Assembly (NCBI RefSeq): GCF_932274485.2
Contig: NC_065879.2
Location: 38,496,436 to 38,560,435, forward strand
Direction of reading: 5' to 3'
DNA: 64,000 nucleotides
DNA from: Patella vulgata
Lineage: Eukaryota; Mollusca; Gastropoda; Patellidae
The notes under the pieces were generated by a model that was given only the letters and a program-made list of their open reading frames with translations, was not told the origin of the DNA and did no database searches. Numbering within the stretch: the first letter of the stretch is position 1; the number at the start of each line of letters is the position of its first letter. Shown one piece after another: positions 24,407 through 36,366 of the stretch. A program made the position numbers and the translations under genes.

Positions 24407-24433
24407 ACTCTCTCTCTCTCTCTCTTTCTCACT
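24118..24433 (+). mobile_element. SINE family B, full length with long TC tail
   Basis: Complete from GGTTGGATGGCCGAATGGTT through TTTTTCCGGGTCCTCCGG to GAGTGGACGTTAAAC, then about 60 bp of TC repeats. The head lacks four bases before the box B-like region. Confidence 0.85.
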
Positions 24434-25300
24434 CTTGATTATACATTAACGCGCAATCGATTACCCTATTAATTGTTTATGTGTTAAGAGTTATGTTTCC
24501 AATTGAACCAATCACTTGTATTGTAACAACATAGGTCTTATGGCTTCTTTTTATAGGACTATAAACATTACCTTTTAGTTTAGAAATTTATGCGGGGTTG
24601 AGGTGACCTAGTGGTCTAGAGTATTATATGAAAATAGTAAGGGAATATAAATGTAAAATCAAACCAAAGAATATCATAAACAACAAAACAAACCAGTGTC
24701 TCAGAAATATATACGACCAACAATTAGCCTACCGTATAAAATCAGGTTGCACCATTGAACTATTATTATAAAATTACGATAACCATGTATTATATTTTAT
24801 AAAATTGTTGTAAAGCAGCAAGCCTATGCCCCAACTAAGGCACTGTTTCTGTTTATTTCTGGGAAATAAAAGGCATATGCCATTTAAAAAAATACTACTG
24901 AATTGTAATGTGTAAGTCAATATTTGTAGTTTTATTATTTGGGCGTTGCTACATATATTTTATAAGCTGGTCTAAACCCAGTTTTCCTTGCACTACAGAT
25001 AAAATATCCATATTTGTTTTCTTTTGCGGATATTGTGTAATTTGTTACTTGTAATAAATCGAACAAACTTTTCTTTAGAACAAACCAGAAATCTATAACT
25101 ATTTTTATCTCTTGAATTAACAATCAGATATGATAATTGCACTTATTGACCTTCTTATTCAATCATCATATTAGGAACACTGTTCTTCGTAATTTATTAA
25201 ACTGAGTGTCGTGGATTTGGCTTGGTACCAGATCTTTTCTCAAGTTACACAAAATAGCTTTTTTGCAAGTAACGTGAAAATCCCGCATAATATGGACTCA
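24434..25300. other. Unassigned intergenic sequence
   Basis: AT-rich; short open frames only, none with splice signals or recognisable similarity. Confidence 0.4.
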
Positions 25301-25309
25301 GACTAGCAA

Positions 25310-25560
25310 TAATTTGCCCATTGACTTCAATGTTAAATGACTGTAACATCACAGGCTGTAGCTTTTTGCTCAACATTCCGTTGGTTCCAATCTTTATAGG
25401 CACAATGGGGACAACATTTGGCAATCTCCTCATCATAATTTTGTAGGGGGTTGACCATTTAGATTTTTTGCTACACGGATTTGAAGTTGACAGGGGTGAA
25501 AATCTCACTTCCGACACAATGATTGCTCTGCAGAAAGACACTTTACACCCCCTATCCCTC
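25310..25560 (-). repeat. Unclassified dispersed repeat R3, copy 1
   Basis: Shares AATTTGCCCATTGACTTCAATG and the downstream order of blocks with 33990-34250 and 42720-42935. A 109-codon open frame on the minus strand here is not conserved in the other copies. Confidence 0.4.
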
Positions 25561-26311
25561 CGTTGTAATATCATCAGTATTACCCAAAACTGATATGAAA
25601 TTGCAAATTTGATCCCTTTTCTCCAATTCTAGACCAAAAAGTCAACCCAAAAATGCAGGAAGAGGGGAGAAAAAAATTAAGGGAAAAATTGTCTATTTAT
25701 AACTCGCACTAATAATTACTAGTCTTAGTCCTATATACAACAGGGTACTCAATATACCAAATACAGGTGTAATAATAATAAACAATATAGTACTCAGTAG
25801 ATCTAAATTTAAATGATTTAATAGAAGCAATTCCCCACAGGAAAGACCCCTGTGCGTGTGCTAAGATAATAAAAATGAAACCTCGTGCTATATGTGTATA
25901 AACCAGTGATTGTTTTCCATATAAATTGTGTTGTATTTTTTTTTTTTTTGTTATTAAGAGTTGTTCCCCTTTTTACACAGGTCAGGCGTGTAACGTATTT
26001 ACATTTTCAGCAGTGCGAATGAATTTGCTTGATCTGTGTTAGATATCGATTTACTTTCGAAGAAAAAAGATGATGATACATTTAAAGATACCTTCCCTCA
26101 AAAGTGTTTATCAGGTGGTTTTTCCAATTTTGGTATATGTGGAAAGAAGTGACACCCAATCTTACTAGAAAAATACTGGATTCCTGGAAAAACATCCATG
26201 GAGCGCATACAGGACAAAAATGAGAGGGTGTCACTATTTGATTAAGGGCTGTCTGTTCGAGTGACGTCAAAGGATGCACGCGTAGATTTTCCAATCGATT
26301 GGCGTTAGGGA

Positions 26312-28306
26312 CCCAGACAGCCACTCAGCTTTGGCCCAAGTATGGCCCACATCTGGCAGCATCTGGCTGGATGTGGGCCACATCCAGCCAGATGTTGCCA
26401 CATGTGGGCCATAGTCTGGCTAACACTTGGCAACTATTGGCTCACTACTGATGAATTAAACTTATTTTTGTAACTGGTATCTAAGAATATCTTGTCAGTT
26501 TGTTTAACAGTTTTAAATTATTTGTTTTATATTCAAAACATTTGAAAAAATAATATTATGCGAAAAGTTTGCCATATCTGAACCAGAGATGGCCACATCC
26601 AACTAGCCAAATGCCTCAAAATATCAACACAATAAATTTCGGCTCAGAATATGTCATCTAGTTTCCAGTAGAATTTTCCCTTGTTCTGTATTAGTTTTAT
26701 TACAAATAAATATTAAAGTCTTAAAATAATATTTTTTTAATGTACCGGTACTGTATATAATATAAAAGGAAACCTCTCACCCCACCCTCCCCCAAAAGCC
26801 AGTAAATATAAATCTTTAAAGCAAAAATAATAAATTATTCTTGAAAGAAGTCAATGAAATAAAGACAAAGTTTATTTGAACACAGCCTGAGTGTTGGGTA
26901 TCATGCTACAAAGTAGTTAGATTTTAATTACTATAGCAGATTCTGTACTCAGATTATACAAGTTGTTGAAGCTAGCAGGTCAACCATGTAAATCTTTCAA
27001 CAAAGCATAATGAACAGCCCATTTACTATCTTGAAATCTGTTTGGTCATTGGCTGAATTTAAAATTGTAAAATTCAGTGTAAAAAAACTTAATAGAATTT
27101 AGTACTAACAAGAAACTGAAGACATTGCAGTGGTACAAAACTGTGCATTATTTTCACAGAACTTAGTTAAAGATAAAAAGATAAGTACATTTTATTACTT
27201 TCTCTACAATAATATTAAATTAGATAGATTTATGTGATTTAATTATAAATAACTTCATTTAACTATTCTTTTGCCTTGGCAAATAAGAATTATTTGACTT
27301 AATACTTTGGTACTTGCATTGACAGACCCTTTGGCCATGCTTGATATGAAGAAGGAAAAACATGTTTTTATGTACATTTTGTGCATTTATTGCAGGTGTG
27401 ATAAATAATTTCACCACAAGGATGCAATGGAAAATAATTTCAAAAATGTTGTAAACAAAATGGTTGAATGGGGGAAGAACAAAAACACGGGGAAGAGGAG
27501 GAGGAGATAGCTGCAGAATGAAGAAGGGGAGAATGATATTGACATGGATAATTTGTATGCCTTATAACGAACAGTGAAATCTTGTCGAAACGTTGTGTGT
27601 ATATAATATAGTGACTGTTATCCATAGAACTGTGCTGTGTTATATGGATGAATAAATTTATTATTTAAGATTTTGCTTTTGTTGTTAATGTATGTTGTTT
27701 GTGCTGCATGCAAGATATCCTTAATTTCTACTATCATTTTGGGACTAACATATGGTTCAACCCTATTTCAATATAGTTCCCAGAGATAACTGACGAAGTT
27801 GGACAGGCTACCCTACTCCTTCAGTCCTTGTCACATGCAAGCAGGGATTCGCAACCACGCCACTTGACTGGAGGACCGACCTTTTAATTTAATAAGCAAG
27901 TGTTAAACCACTAGACCATGGCCATGCCCCTCGGTTTACGAAGGAGGAATAGGACAGGGAATAACGGGTTGCCCTATTTGGCCCACATCTGGCATGGTAT
28001 GAATTTCATCTGTGGGCCACATTTGGGCCAGTGATGGTCCAGACACGGGCCAATTGTGCCATCTCTGGCCCACACGTGGCATGCCATATCCTTGCCAAAG
28101 CCTGCCAGCTGTGTGCCAGATCTGGGCCATGCAAGGCGAGCGTGTGCATTAGCGAATCTGGGCCAGATCTGGCTCTGATTGGGCCATGTCTGGCTCATGT
28201 CTGCCAGATCTGGCCCACATGTGGCATGCCATATCCGGCCCAATCATTTTGCCACATGTTGCCAGATCTGAGCCAGATTTGGGCCAAATATGGTGTGCTG
28301 TATGGG
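26312..28306. mobile_element. GGCCCA-rich inverted-repeat element inserted in an R1 MITE
   Basis: The ends are imperfect inverted repeats of about 34 bp (left CCCAGACAGCCACTCAGC then TTTGGCCCAAGTATGG; right end, read inward, CCCATACAGCACACCATA then TTTGGCCCAAATCTGG). A 2-bp GA is duplicated at the borders. Next to each end lie arrays of degenerate ~20-bp units of the type TGGGCCAGATCTGGC (26330-26450 and 27965-28285). The middle is AT-rich without a transposase frame and has itself received a SINE B fragment. Family unnamed. Confidence 0.62.
27745..27935 (-). repeat. SINE B, diverged, inside the GGCCCA element
   Basis: TTTTGGGACTAACATATGGTTC, GGACAGGCTACCCTACTCC and AACCACGCCACTTGACTGG on the minus strand. 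Strongly diverged; inserted in or carried by the 26312-28306 element. Confidence 0.6.
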
Positions 28307-28649
28307 GAGCGCTTGATGTATATGTTAATGGTGAGAGGACGTAGAAAAAGCGAGAGACGGAATCGTACAGCAGTTTCTGAGGTAAAAAAAAAACACAGTA
28401 AAAGACGTGGGCGTACTTCGATATTTATGATAAATGGACAGCGATTATAGACAACATCGTCTTTTGTATGCAATGGACTCTCCTCCGTCTACGCACCCGT
28501 TGCTAAGTCGCATGACACAAACATGACTTCTTTTAATAGATTATTATAGCTTTGGGTATTTCCTTGATAGATTAATTAGTTTGAATATGTGTTTAGTCCA
28601 AATATATCATCAAATCACCCAGTTTATACGCAGGGAGATATTTTTAGTG

Positions 28650-30150
28650 CTTACAGTTTTATCTAAAGGTTAACAGTCAGGTTAGTAAGCATGTCGAGTT
28701 ACAATGATTCAGGCTTCAGGGCCGTGGTGACAATGAGTGTCAAGAGGTTTCTAGGTGGGTCCTAGAAAATGGTTCTTTCGATTTTTCACCTTTTTTTAAA
28801 AATATTTCTCAGCGGCGGTTGGTGGGAGGAGGAAGACGCGCCACCCCATATATTTGTGCCAGTCGGGTGACGTTCTTTTCAAGCTGCTTATGCACCTGAC
28901 CCACCCCCTACCTGCAGATTTACGTAGGCAGATTGATGTTAAAATCAAACTATTAGTCCGAATATTCCTGAGTAACATACCACGCTTCAGATGGAAACGA
29001 AAATATCAGCAGAACTAAATTGTTTACAATCCAGCCAGAATCAAGATGTCCTTTCAATAGTCATACACGTAATTTATAATCATTCTCTAATATCTCTACT
29101 ACTAGAATGTTTCGTAGTTTTTAACGTTTCCGTAGTATAACGAAACGTGTGCGAACCGTGCGAGACTTAAACGTATATGTACAATATACTGTGCAATTAA
29201 ACGATGGAAAAAAGAAGTGATCGGAGAATAATTCAACAATTTATTTACACTTCAATATTTGAGGTAAATTGACAGAGAGTAACGACAAATATTAGATGCA
29301 AAAAGAACCACCCTAAGACTAGATAACAAATCTCATCTCTGAACCCAACGCAAATCACATCTGGCCTCAGTAAGCAAAATTGACAATATTTTTCATCAAA
29401 ACTTTAAACAGGAGATGTATGACGGTGTATGCCGGATAAAAACAACGCTTCATTAATTTAAACGCGAATATTTGGAGTTAGGCGATAGTTGTGCCACTAC
29501 ATTGGCCTCTGTAAGTTTAATTAGTCGTAATTGTATAAAATTATCTTATTTTTAAGATGTTACCTGCATTAATAAAGAAACTGAGTTTGTCACTTGGAAC
29601 TAAAGGCACCCAATCGTAGCTAAAAACATGCACATCCGTATATCTCAACGTTTTTAGCTACATTCTCGTAGCTACCCTAAGACAAACCACGTAACAAACA
29701 AGGATACTTAAAATTGGTATTTACGGCTTGGGGTAGTTCCTTGCGATTAAAATGTTTTAAGAGGGATTTGAAGCAAACTTTTGATAGATAAATTAGTTTG
29801 AATATCATTTTAGTCCATGCATCATCAAACCGCACAAATAAGCTGCAATTTATCCCCGAGATATTTGTAACGGCGCCATAAAACACAGAGAAAACTGGGG
29901 TGGATAATGAAATATATTTATCTAAAACATACAACCGAACGCAGAAGTATTTCCCAAAATATTCCTTTGATTAGGATGTATCCACCAACGGATTTCCGAC
30001 CATTCTTTTAAATCTCCACAATCATGTTAATTATGTTAACAGCATTATATTACAAAACATCAAATTTTCATTAATATAGACAACATTGTGTAATCAGGAC
30101 CGTATATACACGGGTTTTGTAACAGTTATTCACTGGTGTTCACCAAATTA
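28650..30150. other. Unassigned intergenic sequence with R1 fragment
   Basis: Only the R1 fragment at 29240-29870 was recognised; short frames look like chance. Confidence 0.4.
29240..29870 (+). repeat. R1 family, degenerate right-hand fragment
   Basis: Shares with the other R1 copies the sequence CAATATTTGAGGTAAATTGACAG (a decayed form of the dyad box) and the stretch AGTTTGAATAT...TTTTAGTCCA near 29800, followed by an eroded end. The left half is absent. Confidence 0.5.
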
Positions 30151-30987
30151 TCACTGTCGTCGACTCGGTCGGCTGACAAAATCACAAGAATATATTACTT
30201 CCTCTTTAAGCACTTTACAATATTCTACGTTTGATGAGTCACTATGGTCCATCATTAAAGATGAACAACTCGTTTCCGACTGAGATCCTGAGTCTTCCAT
30301 ATCAGCCTCCGTCAGAAAGCTCACACGTTTCGGTACGGAAGGCATCGACGACGGCGCAAGTCGGTAACGGAAGTTCTTGTTTTGAGAGGATTGAGATATT
30401 GAGTCTTCCATACCCGTATCCTTCAGAGATCCAACACGTTTCGGTACTGACGGCATCGCAGAAGATGCTAGGCGGTAAGGGGAGCCGTTGTTTTTAGAAG
30501 ATCCCGATTTAGTACCACTAGCCACGGAATCATCAACAGTTATCGGCAATCTGTATGAAAAAGAGGGATTTTTTTTCAAAATGGATCGTGGTGACACAAC
30601 TGACGTACTTGATGTTGCTGTTTCTTTATGTTTAGTTCCGGATTGTCTTTCCGAATTCCTGATCATTGCCGGGCGCTGTAGACTGCATTTCTTTGATACA
30701 GTTGTGTCTTGATTTTGGCAAATAGCGTTGTTAAGCGCACATCGCTGATTTTCAATGACTGTTCTTGATCGTGTTTTATCATGACGAGGTTCATATATAC
30801 TGACCCTTCCTTCTAGTCGACAATGAGATGACGTGAAATAACCGGATTTTCTTTTATTAGATGGTGTCGCCATTGTTACCGCTCCTAATCCTCCCCGACT
30901 TAATAAATAAGACGGCTTATCCTTGGCTTTAGTTGACGTTCCTTGAATTGGTCGTCTCAAAGAAAAATGCGTTTGATTTGTCTCCAT
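30151..30987 (-). CDS. Candidate protein phosphatase 1 regulatory protein, single exon, 278 aa
   Basis: An uninterrupted 278-codon frame starts at an ATG in good context (A at -3, G at +4). The protein is rich in Ser, Lys, Arg and Pro with no hydrophobic core, so it is probably disordered. Residues 135-138 read SILK within PRSILKK, and residues 221-224 read RVSF within PKRVSFL. SILK and RVxF are two established PP1 docking motifs, and SILK normally precedes RVxF, as here. Residues 171-199 and 208-237 are imperfect repeats sharing YRLA, MPSVPKRV and MEDS; only the second copy keeps the RVxF phenylalanine (the first has RVGS). I infer a PP1-targeting or inhibitory subunit. Overall homology is not recognised. 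No poly(A) signal of the AATAAA form was seen just downstream. A single long frame in AT-rich DNA with internal protein-level repeats argues that it is real. Confidence 0.65.
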   Translation of the reverse strand: METNQTHFSLRRPIQGTSTKAKDKPSYLLSRGGLGAVTMATPSNKRKSGYFTSSHCRLEGRVSIYEPRHDKTRSRTVIENQRCALNNAICQNQDTTVSKKCSLQRPAMIRNSERQSGTKHKETATSSTSVVSPRSILKKNPSFSYRLPITVDDSVASGTKSGSSKNNGSPYRLASSAMPSVPKRVGSLKDTGMEDSISQSSQNKNFRYRLAPSSMPSVPKRVSFLTEADMEDSGSQSETSCSSLMMDHSDSSNVEYCKVLKEEVIYSCDFVSRPSRRQ

Positions 30988-31649
30988 ATTAGGTTATTGG
31001 GTAATATAATCCAGATGTGGTTTTTGTTTAAAGACCAATTTGTTGCAATACGAGTTAAAGTCGATAGATTCAACCGCCATAATGAAGCCATTTGATCAGA
31101 AATATAAAATCCAGTGTCGAGATTGAACCGCTCACTTATTTATACGTGTCTAATACCAAACCTCATCATAAACCAATCCATTATTTACATCCAAAGACAA
31201 TTACATTGATATTTCGTTAAAACAAACGAAAATCTTCGTCATAGGAAGAAAGTCATTATACGATATGCTCACAAATCAAAATGTCCGTATATACTCCAAT
31301 AAACATGTTGAGAGGCATAGATCTATTAAGCTTATGATTGTTTATTTTAACTTGCTCAAACATACAAGTACTTAAAAAGTACATAAGATATTACTAGTCG
31401 CCTTTAACAAGCACACGTAATTTATTTGAATTGGAGTTGAACTCTGACCCCCTTCGTGATATTTTTAAAATCAATCACCACCAAGTCTCGTTTACTATAC
31501 TTAAATCTTTATCTGAGCTGAAATGAAATCCATAGTGATCTTTATTGTATAAAATAATATTAACATGTTCTTTTGATATTGGGTTTATCTATAAATAGAA
31601 ATCAAATGTTTCATAAACTGCAATAAATTAATAACATAAAATTAAATGC

Positions 31650-31830
31650 GGTTTAACGTCCTACTTTTCTGCCCGAGCTTGATAATGAAGACGGACGTAC
31701 GCCATACATTCTGCTATGAGGGAAAATTTGCACAGACAGCGGCACTTTGGCCTGCTCTAATTTCGAATTCCAACTGTCCAGGCTTCGTGTTCACGAAACT
31801 GAACGACTAAACGCTGTCCTTGTCAGCCTC
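31650..31830 (-). repeat. SINE A 3' fragment
   Basis: TGCGGTTTAACGTCCTAC at the tail side, then ATAATGAAGACGGACGTACG, AGACAGCGGCACTTTGG and CTGTCCTTGTCAG. The head is missing and the core is shortened. Confidence 0.6.
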
Positions 31831-31923
31831 ATGGTAATTTAATTTAAACAGACGTTATTGTTCTAGCCAACAAGTGGATAAGGCACAAGTTTTTCAATAT
31901 CACAACCACATGAACAAGCAAAA

Positions 31924-32118
31924 TCTATACTAATATTTGTGACTGTCGTTTGTCTGTCCGTCTTTTCGGGGTTGGCGGCTACACTAAGTCTGCCCCGAGT
32001 CTGAAATTTGGGGTATAGGTGTAGCTCGGAACGGGGAGTAACATAGGCCAGGTGGCGTTAGTCTACCACTTCCGGTTTCGGGGTTATGACCCCCGAGTGA
32101 AGCCGGGCATTCTTCTAG
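31924..32118 (+). mobile_element. Short non-autonomous Helitron
   Basis: It begins TCTATACTAATATT and ends with CTAG at 32115-32118, preceded by a short GC hairpin (CCCG ... CGGG, 32083-32106) and 8-10 bp of spacer. The base before the element is A and the base after is T, the exact Helitron insertion context, with no target duplication. At 195 bp it has no coding capacity. Confidence 0.8.
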
Positions 32119-32119
32119 T

Positions 32120-33989
32120 TATCAATAAAATTAACAAAAACAAAATTATTACATAAATGGTTTATATTGCAAAAATGTCTTTTATGGCAAAAATGGTTCC
32201 TCGACGTTCTACTTTTGCAACGTTAACCATTTTTGCAATAATTTAATTATACTGCAAAAATGGTTGCTACAAAGCATCTAAAACAAGTAGTGCTATTGAC
32301 CCAATCCTTCATATCGCATAAAATATTGTTTTTAAACATGTGACTGCACGACAAAAATCGGCTAATGCAATCAAGGTAACATTTACCATTGATATGTTAA
32401 TTAATCACCCATTTAAACCGTTGAAAACGTGCAGAATTGACAGGCACATTTCATAGAAGATAACTGATTATAAATTACAATAAAAAATTTAATAATTGCA
32501 TACAAATCACTTTGTTTACACTCATATTACATAATTGTGTGCTTTGGACCCATTTTCGTCATAAACTTAAGAAATGAGTTATACAATGAAGAAAACAGAC
32601 CTTTAAAATTTCTTCACAGATTCACATAGAATATACTCAGTTCACTTTCAATATCCTTTCACTATATATCGTCCAAATTGGCATTATTAACCCCTAATCT
32701 TCTTATCGTAGTTTATGTACTCATAGACCCAACAGAAATGCAACCACACACCCATATAATCAACTATTTATATGGGATTAAACACGGCCATTCCATTCAC
32801 CCACTTAATACATCGCTTATTGAATATGTCCTATTGTATATTATTGTGTGGAGTTGTCAATTTCGGATCATTTCTCCTTTCACTAAATACTAATATTATG
32901 TGTAATAAGCGCCAGTCATTTTACATGACATGTCGATCATTCTTAACGTACGCGTATTTTGTTTAAAGGGACATTTAGCCGAAGATTTAATTTTATTTTT
33001 CTTTAGTAAGCTGCTCATAACGGTAATCATTTATAATATATTTGTTACCCCAAAATATCTACGGTTCAGGTAAATTTTACATTGGTGGTTGATAAACTGG
33101 TTAGACATGAACATGTTTTACGTCACGAAAGTGATATTCTCTGTCCGTTACAATAATACATTAACCAACATTTTTTCATCCTGTAAAGTATGAGTTAATA
33201 CAGCTTTTTGATTGGGTTAGTATTAATTATGCCGATTATGTGGTCTCCTGATATCGATGAAACCGGATTGAAAACCAAACTAAAATGCAATGCCAGACGG
33301 TAGCTCATACACGTCAAACAAACAAAATCTAGATAGACTAATTAAATGTCAGTCATTGATAATTGGGAACCATTTTCTTTATTTACGGAAAATGCCTTAG
33401 GGACAAATAATCTATTTTTCTGTCTTGCTGCATGCTGCCCCTTTAATTATATGTCACCCCCCCCCCCCCCATGACATAAAATAGTATACGACATACGTCC
33501 ATGTATGTATATTGCATATCTTAGATGATATATGTGAAGGAGGAGTATTTATGTATAATAGTAGGCTAAATGCGCATGTTATCTATAGCCGAGTATATAT
33601 CAATATCTAAGTAGAAAATGAAACCACTTAAACGACAATATCTTTGAAGGAGAGCCATAAAGAAAGTTCATAAAGATTCGTAGGTCCTATATTATGGCAA
33701 AAAAAAAAAAAAATATGTGTTCCAATATTTTCTGAGTCGTAACATTGCTATTTAATTAATTGAAAGTAGGTTTTTAGGGGGGGGGGGGGGGTGTTCGTTT
33801 TGCAGTACCGTTGTAGGGAGGTTATGACTATTTGGTCAAGTCTGCGAGATTTTGGTGACTATTCATGATTTTGAGGCGGAAGTAAACATACATGGGGTAA
33901 GAAAATCACCCACAAAATGACGTCGCTGACGTCGCTCTTTGTGGTTATAAAGATTATTATGTTCATGGGATTTTCAAATCGATGTTATA
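32120..33989. other. Unassigned intergenic sequence
   Basis: GCAAAAATGGTT words occur in both directions near 32165-32275. TTAAAGGGACA near 32966 and TGCCCCTTTAA near 33445 could be ends of another TTAA MITE, but inner similarity was not found. Poly-C and poly-G runs at 33458 and 33777. Confidence 0.35.
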
Positions 33990-34250
33990 GGCCAAGAAAT
34001 GTTATGGGTTTAACGTTGAAGTCAATGGGGGGAAAATTACTAGTCATAGTCCTGATGGAGGCAGAGCACCATTATTTTCCCCATTCTACCTCCAACTTTT
34101 CCTCAAATTTTCGTCGTTGGGCTGAACGCTTTTTATTACAGACAGACCAAGAAAATGACAAAGTCTTTGGTCCAACGTTTATATAAGGATGAACACAAAA
34201 AGTTTGAGATATACAAACTTGAAGTAGCATTTTTATATAACATCTACTGA
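33990..34250 (+). repeat. Unclassified dispersed repeat R3, copy 2
   Basis: GTTGAAGTCAATGGGGG, CTCCAACTTTTCCTCAAA, GCTGAACGCTTTTTATTACAG and TTGAAGTAGCAT match the copy at 42720-42935 in the same order. Confidence 0.5.
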
Positions 34251-34699
34251 TAGAGAATGGCTTTTCAGACGTGTTATATGCCCCTGAATTTAATATGGAC
34301 GAAATAGAAAAGTGAGAACCTGTCTATAGAAATACACGATATGCCAGTCGTCTAACATATCGAATGCAGGAAGTATGACTGTAACACGTCTGGTTATCTG
34401 AATTAACAGCTGTGATAGATATTATATCTACACATATCTATAACAACTATAACAAAATCAATCGAATTGAAATTTGTTAACATTTATTGATTGTTTGACC
34501 CATATATGTTAGACATAAACTGCTCAGACCCTGAACATTCCATTAAAATAAACTAAAAACCCAATGTATAATAATTCTATATAGTATCAAAAGCTAAATA
34601 ACAAGTATAATAACGCGACAATAAGAAAATTAAAACAATGCTCAAATAAAAAAAAAACGCTTTGATAATTTTAAAGTGATGTAATATACCAAATAATTT

Positions 34700-34800
34700 C
34701 TAAATCATATAATATACTCACATAGCATACACAATATACTCAAATAACATACACAATATACTCAAATAACATCTAAACATAAATACATAACATCTAAATA
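34700..34800 (+). repeat. Short tandem repeat, ~24-bp unit
   Basis: ATATACTCAAATAACATACACA-type units occur three times, with a fourth degenerate unit. Confidence 0.6.
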
Positions 34801-35377
34801 TACGCATTTAAAAACTAGTCTAGAAAGAACAAATAAAATCACTGGCAATAAAATCAACAGTTATAAAATTTAACAAAACGGACAGACGCACAGGGTGTCA
34901 ACATACATGTAATACGTCCACACTGAAATCTAGGCGTATAAAATGAGTTTTAGGAATGAATATTTCTCGATTTGATAAACCAAATGAATGTTTTGTATAC
35001 GATGATAACACCGTAGAATGCTATTGTAGGAGTCGTTATACTGCTTGACTGACATGCTAAAAAGGAATTTATTCGCTATCTTCAAAATAGTTCTGTTTAT
35101 TTTTTTAAAAAAGTCAAATTATGCAAATATGTGAATTCCAAATAAATTCAGACAGCAGTCCCATATAAGATGGTTTCGACGAAATGTACATTTAGACAAC
35201 AATCAAGACAACCCCGATCATTGAATTATTATAACTGTCAAAAGTACATATTTCATAACATAATATTTAATATTTTACATTTCAAAACTAAAATCCAGTA
35301 GTCCTATAGGAAGTTATATCTAAAACGCAAAAGAACACAAATAAAATAAAACCAAGTACAAACAATCCAAACCTTTA

Positions 35378-35685
35378 GACAAAATTCGAAGTCCTAAACA
35401 AACGGTATAGGCAAAATAGTGTAATCAGCACATGGATTGTTTACCGTGTACAAAATTCGAATTCCTAAAAAAAAAAAAAAGCATTGGCAAAATAGTGTAA
35501 TGAGTAAATGGGCTATTCGCCGTGTACAAAATTCGAAGTCTTAGAAAAAACGATATAGGCAAAATAGTGTAATCAGCAAATGGACTATTCGGCGCGTACA
35601 AAATTCGAATTCCTAAAAATAAACGGTATCGGCAAAATAGTGTAATCAACAAATGGACTGTTCACTGTGTACAAAATACGTGACA
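35378..35685 (+). repeat. Tandem repeat, four units of ~72 bp
   Basis: ACAAAATTCGAA(G/T)TCCTA, GGCAAAATAGTGTAATCAG and AAATGGACTATTC recur at about 72-bp spacing. A diverged fifth unit lies near 35770-35825. Confidence 0.75.
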
Positions 35686-35829
35686 AACAGTGGTAACAGG
35701 TGTCCAGAAGAGTAAGCTTACCCTGCCTGATCCACACCCGCCATAGCTACATCCAAACCATTAGTCGAAATCTCGGTAGAACAGCGTAATTGGCCAATGG
35801 ACTTTCCGTATGCAAAATGAACATGATGA

Positions 35830-36270
35830 ACAGTGTTAACAGATATAGTAGACATAATCAGGAAGATAGTATACGCGTCAATCAAATATATCTAGAATAA
35901 TAGCCGAAAGATACATGTTATATTTACTATTGACGTCAATATCACAGCCATAAAACTTTTTAAAGGTTTTTGTAAGTTTAGTGGACAAGAAAGTCTTCAT
36001 TCAACTCTCCTTTGTACAATATGAATGCAAGATGTAAAATGTAAAATTTCAAGTTTACACAACCTTGATTGGTCTTATTCATCACAGTATATGAATATCT
36101 ATTGAACAAGGGTTCAGTCCATGTAGCCAGACCCCAATTTGTGACATCTGATTGCAAAAAGGAATAAATAGTAAGATCTGTGTTTTAATCAGATAGTTGT
36201 CGGGTGTTTATACCGTTTGAAGGGTTTAGCTATGAGGCTATTTTCAGTACGTATTTTACCAACCTTAAAA
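35830..36270. other. Unassigned sequence between tandem array and 300-aa gene
   Basis: No gene, RNA or repeat recognised. Confidence 0.4.
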
Positions 36271-36272
36271 CA

Positions 36273-36278
36273 TTTATT
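36273..36278 (-). promoter_or_regulatory. Poly(A) signal AATAAA for the 300-aa gene
   Basis: A canonical AATAAA hexamer on the minus strand, about 90 bp past the stop codon at 36367. Confidence 0.5.
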
Positions 36279-36366
36279 GCTTTCAAGATCCAAAGCATGC
36301 TTGGAACAGGGACTCATTCATGCAATTAAATATAGTATTCATATGACACGTGTTAATACTAACAGT

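Larger units (their letters stand above)
26086..28645 (+). mobile_element. R1 family copy split by the GGCCCA-rich element
   Basis: The left part (26086-26311) begins AGATACCTTCCC after TTAA. The right part resumes at 28307 with GAGCGCTTGATGTATATG and carries the CGATATTTATG and GGACAGCGATTA boxes. In the intact copy at 16572-17187 these two parts are continuous at TTAGGGAGCGCTTG, which fixes the insertion point of the inner element to the base. Confidence 0.7.

Noticed and set aside
25245-25574. 109-codon minus-strand frame
   Set aside because: Lies in a dispersed repeat whose other copies do not keep the frame.
28031-28450. 139-codon plus-strand open frame and its minus-strand mates (27936-28243)
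   Set aside because: Open frames arise from the TGGGCCAGATCTGGC-type repeat units of the inserted element; the translations are repeat text, not a protein.
30086-30712. Plus-strand frames opposite the 278-aa gene
   Set aside because: Shadows of the minus-strand coding sequence; the internal repeats and docking motifs make sense only on the minus strand.
34700-35690. CRISPR-like spaced repeats
   Set aside because: Plain head-to-tail minisatellite units with no unique spacers, in animal DNA.
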